A stretch of 64,000 nucleotides of DNA from Aeromicrobium sp. Sec7.5 (GTDB lineage: Bacteria; Actinomycetota; Actinomycetes; Propionibacteriales; Nocardioidaceae): positions 1,054,001 to 1,118,000 of the forward strand of contig NZ_JBAJIJ010000001.1 in assembly GCF_036867135.1 (NCBI RefSeq). The letters are read 5' to 3'. The notes below the pieces were generated by a model. That model made no database searches, was not told the DNA's origin, and saw only the letters and a program-made list of their open reading frames with translations. This document shows, in pieces, positions 18,013 through 26,643 of the stretch. A program made the translations under genes and the position numbers. Within the stretch, counting starts at the first letter, position 1; the number at the start of each line of letters is the position of its first letter.

Positions 18013-19053
18013 TCAGGCCGATGACAGTTCCTGGCGGACCTGGGGGAGGACCTCGGTGCCGAGGAGCTCGATGCTGTGCAGGAAGGTGGCGTGGGGCATG
18101 CCGCCGACGTCCATCTGCAGGATTTGGCGGTCGTGGCCGAGCAGGCCGTGGAGGTGGAGGATGCGGTCGGCGACCTCGTTGGCGCTGCCGGTGAAGACCA
18201 TGCCGCCCGGTTGCATCTGGTGCTCGCGGCCCGTGGGTGCCATGCCGGGTCTGCCGATCTCGGCTGCGCCGGTGCGGAACAAGTTCAGCTCGTGCTCGAG
18301 GTAGGTGGCCTTGGCGGTGGCGTTGTCGTCGCCCACGAACCCGTGGACGGCGATCGCGATGCGTCCGGCGTCCTCGGGGTGTCCAGCCTGTTGCCAGCCC
18401 TCGCGGTAGGCGTGACCGTACTGGGCCCAGTGCTGCGGGGTGCCGCCGAGGACGCCGATGAACATCGGCAGGCCGAGCTCGATGGCGCGCATGACTGAGG
18501 AGGGGCTTCCCCCGGTGCCGAGCCAGATCCGCAGCGGGTCCTCGGGACGAGGCACGATCAGCGCGTCCTCCAAGGGCCGTTTGCGGTGCGGGCCGGACCA
18601 CGTGACGCGGGCGTCGCGATTGGCCGCCAGGAGCAGGTCGAGCTTGGAGGCGTAGAGCATGTCGTAGTCGGCTTCATCGAAGTCGAACAGCGGGAACGTG
18701 ATCGGTGAGGACCCCCGACCCGCCACCGCCTCGATGCGACCGGGCGCGATCGACGCGGCGGTGGCGAGCTGTTCGAAGACGCGCAGGGGCTCGTCGGTCG
18801 AGAGCACGGTGACGGCGGTACCGAGCTTGATGTGCCGAGTCGTGGCGGCCGCGGCGACGACCATCGAGGTCGGTGACGACAGTGGCATGGAGGCGGTGTG
18901 GTGCTCCCCGAAGCCGAAGAAGTCCAGACCGACCTGGTCGGCCAGCTGTGCTGCCTCGAGGGCGTCGCGAATGGCCTGGGCGGTGGGTCCGGTGCTGCCG
19001 TCGCTGCCTCGCGGCGTGTTGCCGAAGGAATAGACGCCCAGCTCGAGACTCAC
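18013..19053 (-). CDS. Luciferase-like flavin-dependent monooxygenase
   Basis: A 346-residue TIM-barrel enzyme of the bacterial luciferase-like (LLM) superfamily: LGVYSFG start, GLDFFGFGEHH with the conserved His pair, ATTRHIKLGTAVTVLS, and IAPGRIEAVAGRGS. Such enzymes oxidise organic substrates with reduced FMN/F420 and oxygen. The substrate is unknown. Its start overlaps the stop of the upstream NAD(P)H-binding gene by 4 bp, and it is the last gene of a detoxification-like operon. Confidence 0.88.
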   Translation of the reverse strand: MSLELGVYSFGNTPRGSDGSTGPTAQAIRDALEAAQLADQVGLDFFGFGEHHTASMPLSSPTSMVVAAAATTRHIKLGTAVTVLSTDEPLRVFEQLATAASIAPGRIEAVAGRGSSPITFPLFDFDEADYDMLYASKLDLLLAANRDARVTWSGPHRKRPLEDALIVPRPEDPLRIWLGTGGSPSSVMRAIELGLPMFIGVLGGTPQHWAQYGHAYREGWQQAGHPEDAGRIAIAVHGFVGDDNATAKATYLEHELNLFRTGAAEIGRPGMAPTGREHQMQPGGMVFTGSANEVADRILHLHGLLGHDRQILQMDVGGMPHATFLHSIELLGTEVLPQVRQELSSA

Positions 19054-19904
19054 GCGATGCTCCGCAGGGTCTCGATCAGCGGGGTCGTGGGGCGGCCGAT
19101 GAGGCGGGCCAGGTCACCGTTCTGGAAGGCCATGGCTCCGGCGCCGAGACCTTGGTCGACGGCTACCACGAACCCGGCCATCTCCGGCGGAAGACCTGCA
19201 CCCTCAAGCATCTGCTGGTGCTCGTCAGCCGTGAGCGACTGGTAGGTCACGTCGCGGTCCAGCACCTCGGCGAGAGCCGAGGCGAGCTCGTCATAGGTCC
19301 ATGCGACGTCGCCGGACAGCTCGTAGGTCTGTCCCTCGTGGCCGTCGGTCGCGGCGACCGTGCCGATGGCGGCGGCGAAGTCCGCGCGGGAGGCCGAGGC
19401 GATCTTGCCGTCGCCGACGCTCGCGCGCAGCACACCGGTGGCCCGGACCGCAGGCAGGTCGCGCTCGTAGTTCTCGGAGTACCAGCCGTTGCGCAGGATC
19501 GTGAACGGCAGACCGCTGTCGCGGATGAAGCCCTCGGCGGTGGCGTGGCCCTCGGCGATGAGCAGTGGACTTTCGGTGGCCTTCAGTCCGCTGGTGTAGA
19601 TCAGTCGCCCGGCCTTCGCGCGCATTGCAGCGGCGATGACGTCGGCGTGCTGACGGTCGCGGCCCGCGATGTCGTTGCCGGAGATGAGCACGAACGTCTC
19701 GCCGGGTTCGAGGGCGGCCTGGACCGTCTCGGGACGGTCGTAGTCGATGACGGTGGTGCGGACGCCTGCGACGGCCAGGTCGGTGATCGAGTCGACAGAC
19801 CGCGCGCCGGCGACGATGTCGGACGGGGTGACGCCGCGGGCCAGGAGGTCGCGGACGGCGAGGCGGCCGAGGTGGCCGGAGGTGGCGGTGATGACGATGC
19901 TCAT
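19050..19904 (-). CDS. NmrA-like NAD(P)H-binding oxidoreductase (QorB type)
   Basis: A 284-residue atypical short-chain dehydrogenase. It begins with a Rossmann fold (MSIVITATSGHLGRLAV, a TGxxGxxG variant) and includes RLIYTSGLKA and LPFTILRNGWYSEN. This pattern is typical of NAD(P)H:quinone oxidoreductase 2 (QorB) and related NmrA proteins. ATG 19904 is preceded by GGAGAAC-type sequence. Probably reduces quinones or other electrophiles, in line with the other redox genes of the operon. Confidence 0.87.
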   Translation of the reverse strand: MSIVITATSGHLGRLAVRDLLARGVTPSDIVAGARSVDSITDLAVAGVRTTVIDYDRPETVQAALEPGETFVLISGNDIAGRDRQHADVIAAAMRAKAGRLIYTSGLKATESPLLIAEGHATAEGFIRDSGLPFTILRNGWYSENYERDLPAVRATGVLRASVGDGKIASASRADFAAAIGTVAATDGHEGQTYELSGDVAWTYDELASALAEVLDRDVTYQSLTADEHQQMLEGAGLPPEMAGFVVAVDQGLGAGAMAFQNGDLARLIGRPTTPLIETLRSIA

Positions 19905-19920
19905 GGGGAGTTCTCCGGGG

Positions 19921-20562
19921 TCAGTTGCTGATGGCGGGGGCGGCGCCGACGTACGTGTCGTCGTCGACCTGGGCGGCGGTGAAGGCGGCGATGTCCGCGC
20001 GGGTGACCGCGAACCCGAGCTTGTCGGTGCCGAAGAAGCCGACACGCAGGTCGCCCTCTCTGGGTCCGTCCTTGGGGGCGATGAAGCGGACGATGGTCCA
20101 TCGCAGGTCGGAGGCCACGATGGGGTCGACCATCCCGTGGATCTCGTCGAAGGCCCGACGCATGAAGGTTCGGGGCATGAAGGCGATCAGCCGGGTGGTG
20201 GGCGTCGGCTTCTCCCGGGGATCCAGGATCGCCGGGGTGGCGTGTCCGATGTAGCGCGTGACGCCGTGGCGCCTCATCGCGTCGACGATGTGCCGTGTGC
20301 CTTCGACCAGCGGCAGGCCGGTGGCCTTGCGGTCCATGCTGGGTCCGAGGGCGCTGACGACGACATCGGCGTCGGCAACCGCTTGGTCGATGGCCTCGGC
20401 GTCGGAGATCTGACCGATCACGACGCGGACGCGGTCGCGCCAGGCGTCAGGGATCTTCTCGGGATTGCGGGCGTAAGCGGTGACGGTGTGGCCGCGCTCG
20501 AGGAGCTCGGCCACAGTCAGGGAGCCGATGGCACCAGTGGCGCCGAAGACGGTGACGTTCAT
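19921..20562 (-). CDS. NAD(P)-binding SDR-like reductase
   Basis: A 213-residue protein with a clear dinucleotide-binding start (MNVTVFGATGAIGSLTV), followed by ARNPEKI and DVVVSALGPS. It belongs to the atypical SDR / flavin-reductase-like group (NAD(P)H_binding). It lies 16 bp upstream of the QorB-like gene, in the same operon. Substrate unknown. Confidence 0.85.
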   Translation of the reverse strand: MNVTVFGATGAIGSLTVAELLERGHTVTAYARNPEKIPDAWRDRVRVVIGQISDAEAIDQAVADADVVVSALGPSMDRKATGLPLVEGTRHIVDAMRRHGVTRYIGHATPAILDPREKPTPTTRLIAFMPRTFMRRAFDEIHGMVDPIVASDLRWTIVRFIAPKDGPREGDLRVGFFGTDKLGFAVTRADIAAFTAAQVDDDTYVGAAPAISN

Positions 20563-20633
20563 GAGGGTTTCCTGGTTCTCGTTTTGATTGGGGCGCACTG
20601 CGGCGGCCGGTCGGCCGCCGCAGCGCAGGGGCG

Positions 20634-21566
20634 TCAGGCGATCGAGATGACGAGCTTGCCGAGGGTGCCGGCCGAGAAGTCCGCGAACGCCTGGGTGGTC
20701 TGATCGAGGTCGTAGACCTTCTGGACCGTCACGGACGTGGCCTGCTCGGCGTGACCGCCAGCGATGCGCTTGAGGGTTTCGGGGGCGGGGTTGGCGTAGA
20801 TCGAGACGACCTGGAAGTCCTCGGTCGCGACGTCGTCGGCGCTGCGCAGCATCGTCGAGACGAGGGTGCCGCCGTTCTTGACGACGGGGACGACCGTGTC
20901 GGGCGAGCCGGCGAAGTGCAGAACGACGTCGGCGCCGGCCGGGACGATCGCCTGCACCTGGGGCGCCAGGTCCTGGGCGTAGTCGACGGTGTGGGTCGCG
21001 CCGAGGTCCTTGACGAGCGAGATCTCTTCGGCCGACGAGGCGGTGGCGATGACGGTCGCGCCGGCGTTCTTGGCCAGCTGGAGTGCCTGCTGGCCCACGC
21101 CACCGGTGGCGCCGACGACCAGCACGGTTGCGCCGTCCTTGATCGCGGCAGCGTCGAACGCGTCGAGCGCGGCGGTGCCGGCCAGACCGAGGCCAGCGCC
21201 CTCGGCGAACTCGACACCGTCGGGGAGTTTCGCCACACCGACGGCGGTGGGCACGGTGACGTATTCACCGAACGATCCGTCGCCGAGGTAATTCTTGGTG
21301 ACGACGCCGAAGACCCGGTCACCGACGGCGTAGTCGGTGACGCCCCCACCGAGGGAGTCGACGACGCCCGCGAAGTCCTTGCCGAGCACGACGGGGAAAC
21401 GGTGCTCCATCATCCCCTGCAGGCGGCTGGCCGCGACCGAGAGGTCGAAGCCGTTGATCGAGGCCGCGTGGACCTTGACGCGGATCTCACCCTCGGCGGG
21501 CTCGGGGATCTCCACGTCGGCGATCTGGGGGGCCTGGTCGAAGTCGTTCAGCACGACAACCTTCAT
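20634..21566 (-). CDS. Zinc-independent quinone oxidoreductase (MDR superfamily)
   Basis: A 310-residue medium-chain dehydrogenase/reductase. It has the GroES-like N-terminal fold (VKVHAASINGFDLSVA, VLGKDFAGVVDSLG, VGDRVFGVV) and a Rossmann motif GATGGVGQQALQLAK. The zinc-binding cysteines of alcohol dehydrogenases are absent, so a quinone oxidoreductase-like NADPH enzyme is expected. ATG 21566 fits the family. It follows the DoxX gene by about 30 bp, in one operon. Confidence 0.9.
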   Translation of the reverse strand: MKVVVLNDFDQAPQIADVEIPEPAEGEIRVKVHAASINGFDLSVAASRLQGMMEHRFPVVLGKDFAGVVDSLGGGVTDYAVGDRVFGVVTKNYLGDGSFGEYVTVPTAVGVAKLPDGVEFAEGAGLGLAGTAALDAFDAAAIKDGATVLVVGATGGVGQQALQLAKNAGATVIATASSAEEISLVKDLGATHTVDYAQDLAPQVQAIVPAGADVVLHFAGSPDTVVPVVKNGGTLVSTMLRSADDVATEDFQVVSIYANPAPETLKRIAGGHAEQATSVTVQKVYDLDQTTQAFADFSAGTLGKLVISIA

Positions 21567-21597
21567 GACATTCCTTCTTTCTAAAGGGGTGGGTGAC

Positions 21598-21981
21598 TCA
21601 GAAGGCGTGCGGGCCGAAGCGGCCCCACGCGATGACGGCGGCGATGAGCAACAGGACGGCGTTGAACGCGATTGCGCTGGGCTCATGGCGGCGACGATGA
21701 GCATCCATCGCCAGCACCATCACGACGGCCAGTCCGGTCGCGGCGATGGGGACGAGGATCGGTGCGATGTCGAGCACGGCCGGGAGGACAAGACCGATCG
21801 CTGCTAGCAGCTCCACGACGCCGATCAGTCGCACGGTGCCGGCCGAGTAGTCCTCGACCCACGGCAGCTTCTCGGCCAGTTTGTCCTTCGGCGTCGTCGA
21901 CTTCATGACGCCCGCCATGGCGAACATCAACGCCAGGACAATTTGCAGGACCCAGAGGAACACGTTCACGAGAACACTCAT
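21598..21981 (-). CDS. DoxX-family membrane protein
   Basis: A 127-residue protein with four transmembrane helices (FLWVLQIVLALMFAMAGVMK at the start, then LIGVVELLAAIGLVLP). These are hallmarks of DoxX/DoxD-like proteins, which in mycobacteria join in membrane redox-stress responses. It is the first gene of the operon running left to 18013 and is divergent from the TetR repressor. Confidence 0.87.
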   Translation of the reverse strand: MSVLVNVFLWVLQIVLALMFAMAGVMKSTTPKDKLAEKLPWVEDYSAGTVRLIGVVELLAAIGLVLPAVLDIAPILVPIAATGLAVVMVLAMDAHRRRHEPSAIAFNAVLLLIAAVIAWGRFGPHAF

Positions 21982-22010
21982 TTCTCACTCGTCGGCAAGC
22001 GGAGCGGACG

Positions 22011-22052
22011 CTCCACAAAGAGCATAACCGTCAAGTGGAGTGGTTATTCCAC
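22011..22052. promoter_or_regulatory. Putative TetR operator in the doxX/tetR divergent promoter
   Basis: The region contains CTCCAC (22011) and ATAACC (22024), then GTGGAG (22035) and GGTTAT (22042), forming inverted pairs; GTGGAGTGGTTATTCCAC at 22035-22052 is itself an imperfect palindrome. It lies 30-71 bp upstream of doxX and about 22 bp upstream of tetR, so binding would control both. Inferred from symmetry and position. Confidence 0.55.
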
Positions 22053-22074
22053 ATGGGTCGATATGATCTATGCC

Positions 22075-22740
22075 ATGACCTCGTCGACTACTCCGCCAGA
22101 CGCCGTCCCTTCGGGGTGCGGGAGTCTGCGCGCGGACGCCGAGCGCAATCGCGAACGGATCCTGGCGGCGGCTCGCGAGGCCTTCGCCGAGTCAGGGTTG
22201 GCGGCCTCGACCAACGAGATCGCCCGACGCGCCGGTGTCGGCATTGCGACGCTGTTCCGCCGGTTTCCAACCCGCGACGACCTCGTCGCCGCGGTGTTCA
22301 CCGACAAAATGCGCCAGTACACCGCAGCCACCGACGCCGCGCTGGCCGACCCGGACCCCTGGAACGGGTTCTGCGGCTACATCGAACAGGTATGCCGCAT
22401 GCAGGCAGACGACCGAGGTTTCGCCGACGTCCTGGCCATGACGTTCCCCACCGCCAAGGCCCTCGAGAACGAACGCAACCGCACCGCCGAAGCCCTTGGC
22501 GAGCTCATCGAACGCGCCCAGGCAGCCGGGCGCCTGCGCCCGGACTTCGCCCATCAGGACGTGCCGCTGATTTTGATGGCCAACGCCGGCATCGTGAACG
22601 CCACCCGCGACGTCGCCCCCGACGCCTGGCGCCGCCACGTCGGCTATCTCCTCCAAGCCTTCGCCGTCGACGAAGCGCCGCCGCTGCCCGACCCACCCAC
22701 ACGTCAGCAGATGTACCGTGCACTCATGCGCACCGACTGA
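22075..22740 (+). CDS. TetR-family repressor
   Basis: A 221-residue regulator. The N-terminal helix-turn-helix is clear: RERILAAAREAFAESGLAASTNEIARRAGVGIATLFRRFPTRDDL. The C-terminal ligand domain is divergent. ATG 22075 is chosen because the coding pattern starts there; an in-frame ATG at 22063 is possible. Divergent from DoxX and the redox operon, with a palindromic operator between them, so it probably represses both in the absence of an electrophile or quinone ligand. Confidence 0.9.
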   Translation: MTSSTTPPDAVPSGCGSLRADAERNRERILAAAREAFAESGLAASTNEIARRAGVGIATLFRRFPTRDDLVAAVFTDKMRQYTAATDAALADPDPWNGFCGYIEQVCRMQADDRGFADVLAMTFPTAKALENERNRTAEALGELIERAQAAGRLRPDFAHQDVPLILMANAGIVNATRDVAPDAWRRHVGYLLQAFAVDEAPPLPDPPTRQQMYRALMRTD

Positions 22741-22857
22741 GACAAGCCGTTGGCAGCACCACTCCCGCCGCGCGGCGAGGAGCAGCGATCCGATACGTGT
22801 GAGCGGAGGCATGAAGCGTTCCGGTGGCCGAGGCGGCACGAGAATCCCTCGTCCGAC

Positions 22858-22887
22858 GTCCGAAACCTAGCGCCGAAAGTTTCGGAC
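22858..22887. repeat. Inverted repeat GTCCGAAAC / GTTTCGGAC
   Basis: Perfect 9-bp arms at 22858-22866 and 22879-22887, in a 272-bp gap rich in further CCGAAA/TTTCGG copies (up to about 22965). Similar words occur at 17865-17885 upstream of the Fic antitoxin. They could be regulator or recombinase binding sites; no function is shown. Confidence 0.4.
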
Positions 22888-23012
22888 ACCGAAACCTCGA
22901 ACGATTCTGGTCCGAGTTTCTGGTGCATCCGAGTTCCGACCGCCGAAAAGGACCGAATTCGGCACGCTGCAGTACTTTTCATTCTGGTCAGTCTCCGATG
23001 TATAGTCATCGC

Positions 23013-23363
23013 ATGCTGACCATTCCAAGTCGTCTTGACGTGATGAACCGTCTCGGCCGCGCGATGGCGGACCCGACCAGGTCCCGCATCCTGCTGGCCC
23101 TGCTGGACGGACCCAGTTACCCCGCCGTGCTGTCTCGCGAGCTCGAGCTGAGCCGCTCGAACGTCTCCAACCACCTGGCCTGTCTTCGCGACTGCGGCAT
23201 CGTCGTCGCAGAACCGGAAGGCCGACAGACGCGGTACGAGATCTCCGACCTTCGCCTCGGTCGAGCGCTGGTGGCACTCCTCGACGTGACACTCGCAGTC
23301 GATGAGAGCGCAGAGTGTGTCGACGAGACATGTTCGATCCCGGCGCCGGAGGTGTCGCGATGA
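23013..23363 (+). CDS. cmtR: CmtR-like ArsR-family metal-sensing repressor
   Basis: A 116-residue winged-helix repressor. DNA-binding core: MADPTRSRILLALLDG, then LSRSNVSNHLACLRDCG. Cys57 and Cys61 lie in the recognition helix and Cys102 near the C-terminus. These are the positions of the Cd(II)/Pb(II) ligands known for Mycobacterium tuberculosis CmtR, and the surrounding sequence is also very similar. A fourth Cys (107) follows. It overlaps the cation transporter gene by 4 bp. Expected to release its promoter on binding Cd, Pb or a similar soft metal, inducing the efflux pump. Confidence 0.9.
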   Translation: MLTIPSRLDVMNRLGRAMADPTRSRILLALLDGPSYPAVLSRELELSRSNVSNHLACLRDCGIVVAEPEGRQTRYEISDLRLGRALVALLDVTLAVDESAECVDETCSIPAPEVSR

Positions 23364-24019
23364 GTACCGCCGTCACCGCCGAGCGTCGTTCGGTGCTGCA
23401 CCGTCGGGTGCGCCTCATCGTGGGCTTCACGATCACCTACAACGTCATCGAGGCCGTGGTCGCCATCTGGGCCGGGACCCTGGCTTCATCGGCTGCACTG
23501 ATCGGGTTCGGTTTGGACTCGATCGTCGAAGTCCTTTCCGCGCTGGCCGTGGCTTGGCAGTTCACCCGATCCGATCCGGAGCGGTGGGAGAAGGCAACCG
23601 TCCGGGCGATCGGGATCGCGTTCTTCGCGCTGGCCGCCTACGTCATCATCGACTCCGCGCTCTCGCTGACCGGTGCGCAGGACGTTGACCACAGCCCGCT
23701 GGGTATCGGGATCGCTACTCTCAGCCTGCTCATCATGCCGCTGTTGGCCTGGATTGAGATCCGCACCGGTCGCGAGCTCGGTTCCAAGAGCGTCATCGCC
23801 GATGCCAAGCAGCTGCTCTTGTGCATCTACCTCTCCGGCACCGTCCTCATCGGCCTGTTGCTCAACAGCCTTTTCGGTTGGGCCTGGGCCGATTCGGTCG
23901 CCGCTCTGGTCGTCGCCGGCCTGGCTATCCGCGAGGGGATCGAGGCCTGGAGCGGGGACGTCGAGTCACCGTTCGAAGTGCTGCAGGAGATGGTCGAAGA
24001 CGCCGAGCAGGAAAGCTAG
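23360..24019 (+). CDS. CDF-family cation efflux transporter
   Basis: A 219-residue membrane protein with about six helices. Metal-site features of cation diffusion facilitators are present: NVIEAVVAIWAG, GFGLDSIVEV (Asp in helix 2), SVIADAKQLLL and WADSVAALV (Asp in helix 5). There is no long C-terminal cytoplasmic domain, so it is shorter than typical ZitB/FieF (about 300 residues). It is translationally coupled to the CmtR-like repressor. Probably exports a divalent or soft metal such as Cd, Zn or Pb. Confidence 0.88.
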   Translation: MSTAVTAERRSVLHRRVRLIVGFTITYNVIEAVVAIWAGTLASSAALIGFGLDSIVEVLSALAVAWQFTRSDPERWEKATVRAIGIAFFALAAYVIIDSALSLTGAQDVDHSPLGIGIATLSLLIMPLLAWIEIRTGRELGSKSVIADAKQLLLCIYLSGTVLIGLLLNSLFGWAWADSVAALVVAGLAIREGIEAWSGDVESPFEVLQEMVEDAEQES

Positions 24020-24105
24020 GCCAGTCCAGATGTTCCGGCACCTGGGTTGACCCCGGAATAGCCCGCGTGGGGAGAGGGCCGGAGCCCGGGTTTCGGATCG
24101 ACCCG

Positions 24106-24939
24106 TCACCGACTGCTCTGGAGCTCGTGCTGCTCTTCCGGCGTGGTGATGGAGTCCGGCACCGCCCGCACAGACCCGCTGATCCGTTTGCGTCGGTCCT
24201 GGCGTTCGGCGTGCGCGAACCAGACGAAGCCGGTCAGGGCGAGCGCCCCGAAGAACCACCACTGCAATCCGTAGGCCAAGTGGGTGCCTGGCCCGAGCTC
24301 GGGACGGGGCTCCGGATCGAGCAACCCTGGGCCGGTGCTCTGGTCCTGCAGGTTGAGGTAGCCGTCACGGAGGTCGTACGGGACGTGATCAGCGAGTCCG
24401 TCGCTGGAGATGGCGCGGACCTGCGCGTCGCTCACGCGAATCGCCTCTCCTGTCGCGCCGCTGTTGGGACGCAGCCACCCGGTGACCTCAACTGTCGTCG
24501 TCGCCGGATCAGGGAGGTCTGACGGAGCTGTCGCGGATCGTGGCGTCTCGACGAAACCGCGGTTGACGAGCAGCGCGGTGCCGTCGTCCAGCACCAGGGG
24601 CGTGAGCACGTCCACGCCGGGTCGCCCGTCGCGGCTGACGTATTTGACGGTCACCTGTCGGTCCAGGTCGTAACGGCCGGTCGCCGTCGCGACTGTCCAC
24701 TCTTGGTCGGGGTCGAGACGCTGACCGGCGGGGGCCACGGAGTCCAACTCCACGGGATCGATCGCGAGGTGCTCGGTGACCAGAGCATTGCGGTTCTCAC
24801 GCTCTGTGAGCTTGTCGAACTGCCAGGCTCCGAGCTGCACGCACACCCCGGCCAAAGCGACCACGAAGATGCCGAATCCGATCCACCGGCGACTCACGAG
24901 GAATCTCAGTTCGCCGAGCCCTCGGCGGAAGCGACTCAT
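24106..24939 (-). CDS. SURF1-family protein
   Basis: A 277-residue protein with a transmembrane helix at each end (WIGFGIFVVALAGVCVQLGAWQ at about 19-40; WWFFGALALTGFVWF near 225) and a large external loop. This is the SURF1 topology, with conserved LGAWQ, LLVNRGFV and HLAYGLQWW. SURF1 proteins assist haem and cytochrome oxidase assembly. It normally sits among housekeeping genes; here it is on the mobile island beside a DsbA-like oxidoreductase, so it is probably an extra, acquired copy. Confidence 0.88.
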   Translation of the reverse strand: MSRFRRGLGELRFLVSRRWIGFGIFVVALAGVCVQLGAWQFDKLTERENRNALVTEHLAIDPVELDSVAPAGQRLDPDQEWTVATATGRYDLDRQVTVKYVSRDGRPGVDVLTPLVLDDGTALLVNRGFVETPRSATAPSDLPDPATTTVEVTGWLRPNSGATGEAIRVSDAQVRAISSDGLADHVPYDLRDGYLNLQDQSTGPGLLDPEPRPELGPGTHLAYGLQWWFFGALALTGFVWFAHAERQDRRKRISGSVRAVPDSITTPEEQHELQSSR

Positions 24940-25607
24940 CCGGCGGCGACGGCTCGCTCGAGTGCGTCCTCGAAGTCGCCCAGAGTGCGGGGCTGGATCA
25001 CCTTGCCGTCTAGGAACAGGCTCGGTGTGCCGCTGAGGCCGAGGGTCTGGGCGTCCTGGAAGTCGGCCTCGACGCGAGCGGCGACGTCCTCGCTGACGAC
25101 GTCGCGGTCGTACTGAGCCATGTCGAGGTTGAGCTGTTCGGCGTAGCTGCGAAAAAGGGCGGACTGGTCGTCTTGGCTCTCACCCCAAGTGGTCTGGGAC
25201 TCGAAAAGCATGCGGTACATCGGCTCGAAGCTGTCCTGTCGTGCGGCGGCTTCGGCGGCGTGGGCGGCGTTGCGGGAGTTGAGGTGTCCGGGCAGAGGGA
25301 GGTAGCGAACGACGAACTCGACCTGGCCCTCGAAGTCTTGGCGCAGCTGCTCGATCGCCGGGTAGAGGGCGCCGCAGGCTTCGCACTCGAAGTCCAGGAA
25401 CTCCACGAGGACGGGGGAGCCGTCGGGCGCTTCCTGCAGGACGTGACTGTCAGGTCGCACGATTCGCGGATCCTCGCTGCCGGTCGACTCCTGCACCTCG
25501 GGCTGGTCGCGGACTTCTAGAGCTACGAAGATGCCGAGCACGGCAAGGCTGAGCGTGACCAGGCTGGCGGTAATGACGGTGCGGCGGGTGCGGTTGTTGT
25601 TCTTCAT
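24936..25607 (-). CDS. DsbA-like thiol-disulfide oxidoreductase, membrane-anchored
   Basis: A 223-residue protein: N-terminal anchor (about 9-31), then a thioredoxin fold with active site CEAC (Cys75-Cys78 in FECEACG) and a cis-Pro loop (LSGTPSLFLDG). The fold matches the DsbA/Com1-like group used for disulfide formation outside the cell. It overlaps the SURF1 start by 4 bp (ATGA), so the two are one unit. It may service Cys-containing metal or haem proteins; that link is inference. Confidence 0.9.
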   Translation of the reverse strand: MKNNNRTRRTVITASLVTLSLAVLGIFVALEVRDQPEVQESTGSEDPRIVRPDSHVLQEAPDGSPVLVEFLDFECEACGALYPAIEQLRQDFEGQVEFVVRYLPLPGHLNSRNAAHAAEAAARQDSFEPMYRMLFESQTTWGESQDDQSALFRSYAEQLNLDMAQYDRDVVSEDVAARVEADFQDAQTLGLSGTPSLFLDGKVIQPRTLGDFEDALERAVAAG

Positions 25608-25686
25608 GGGTCTCCGTCGATGGTCGGGGCGGGGAGGATTCAGACTCGGCGGCTGCGGAAGCGGCGGATCGCGGCCACAGCGAGGG

Positions 25687-25882
25687 TCACTGCGAGCGCT
25701 CCGACTGCGAGTCCATGCCACCCATGTCACCGCTGCCGGTGTCGGGGACGTCCTCAACGCCTCAGCCACGAGCTCATCTTCTCGGTCTCGGGCTCTTGGA
25801 CGGCACTGATGTCCGCGGCGAGGTCCTTCACCCCTTGGCTCTCGGCGTCGGGCCGGAAACTACCGATTCGCTCGGTGTGGTG
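25687..25882 (-). pseudogene. Decayed, frameshifted C-terminal remnant of a DUF305 protein
   Basis: Reading the minus strand, RPDAESQGVKDLAADI and then EKMSSWLRR resemble the end of DUF305 proteins (ALAxDIxxxQxxEIxxMxxWL). The frame then hits TGA at 25756; a single missing base restores EDVPDTGSGDMGGMDS, the usual Met/Gly-rich DUF305 tail, ending at 25687. No start or HH-containing N-terminal half is visible. DUF305 proteins often accompany copper-resistance genes. The stretch 25608-25976 has no other gene. Confidence 0.55.
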
Positions 25883-25976
25883 AGGGATTCGCCCTCGCTT
25901 CCGATCTCAGGATACCCGTCCAGTACCGAGTAGCACGGGCCCAATGTGGACCGTAGGTGGTACCGGGTCGAATCAC

Positions 25977-26459
25977 TCAGGCGAGCTCGGAGACAAGATC
26001 AATGATGTGACGCAGCAGCGGGACCGCGATCGACTGCTCCTCGGCGGTGAGGGATGTCCAGGCCACCGCCAACCGGTCGGCAACCAGGCCGCGCTTGGCG
26101 GCCAGGAGTTGCTCCCCGCGCTCGGTGAGCGTGAGTACGCGTCGGCGTCGATCGTCCACGGCTGGGATACGGCACAGCAGGCCGGCCGCTTCCAGCCCGG
26201 CGGCCTGTTGGGTCACCGTGGGTTGGCTCAGCAGCGTGTATGCCGAGATGGCGGCGATGCCCTCGCGACCACAAGCCTGCACGGCGTCCAGCAGTACCAG
26301 CTGTGGCACGGTGACGTCCTCGAAAAGCGGCTGCAGTCGGCCCCTGGTCCGCCGAGCGACTGCGAGCAGGGCCAGCACCGCATCGGCGAACTGTTCCCCG
26401 TCAGTCGTCGTCTGGTTCCGTGTACGGTCAACGCCGACCGCTTCGCCATCAGCACCCAT
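25977..26459 (-). CDS. MarR-family regulator
   Basis: A 160-residue regulator from ATG 26459; the frame is open 26 codons upstream. Winged-helix region: PQLVLLDAVQACGREGIAAISAYTLLSQPTVTQQAAGLEAAGLL, then the wing VDDRRRRVLTLTERG. It is divergent from the TetR-MmpL pair and may control it. Ligand unknown. Confidence 0.85.
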   Translation of the reverse strand: MGADGEAVGVDRTRNQTTTDGEQFADAVLALLAVARRTRGRLQPLFEDVTVPQLVLLDAVQACGREGIAAISAYTLLSQPTVTQQAAGLEAAGLLCRIPAVDDRRRRVLTLTERGEQLLAAKRGLVADRLAVAWTSLTAEEQSIAVPLLRHIIDLVSELA

Positions 26460-26643
26460 ACGCGCTCCCCTAGGTCGATGCCGCCGACTGACAGGACCGG
26501 CCGTCCAAGGCGGATCAGCAGTCGCGTGTGCCGTCACGCTACCGGCCGCCGCCGGCGGCTACCGCTCAGCAAGGCGTCAGGCGACTGTCTGCGTGCTCAC
26601 TGGGCAATGTTGCTCATTGGGCAGGCCCGGTCATACTGAGGGC

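Noticed and set aside
22741-23012. Repeated CCGAAA/TTTCGG words as a CRISPR-like or res site
   Set aside because: Spacing is irregular and copies are short; only the one 9-bp inverted repeat is reported, without a function.
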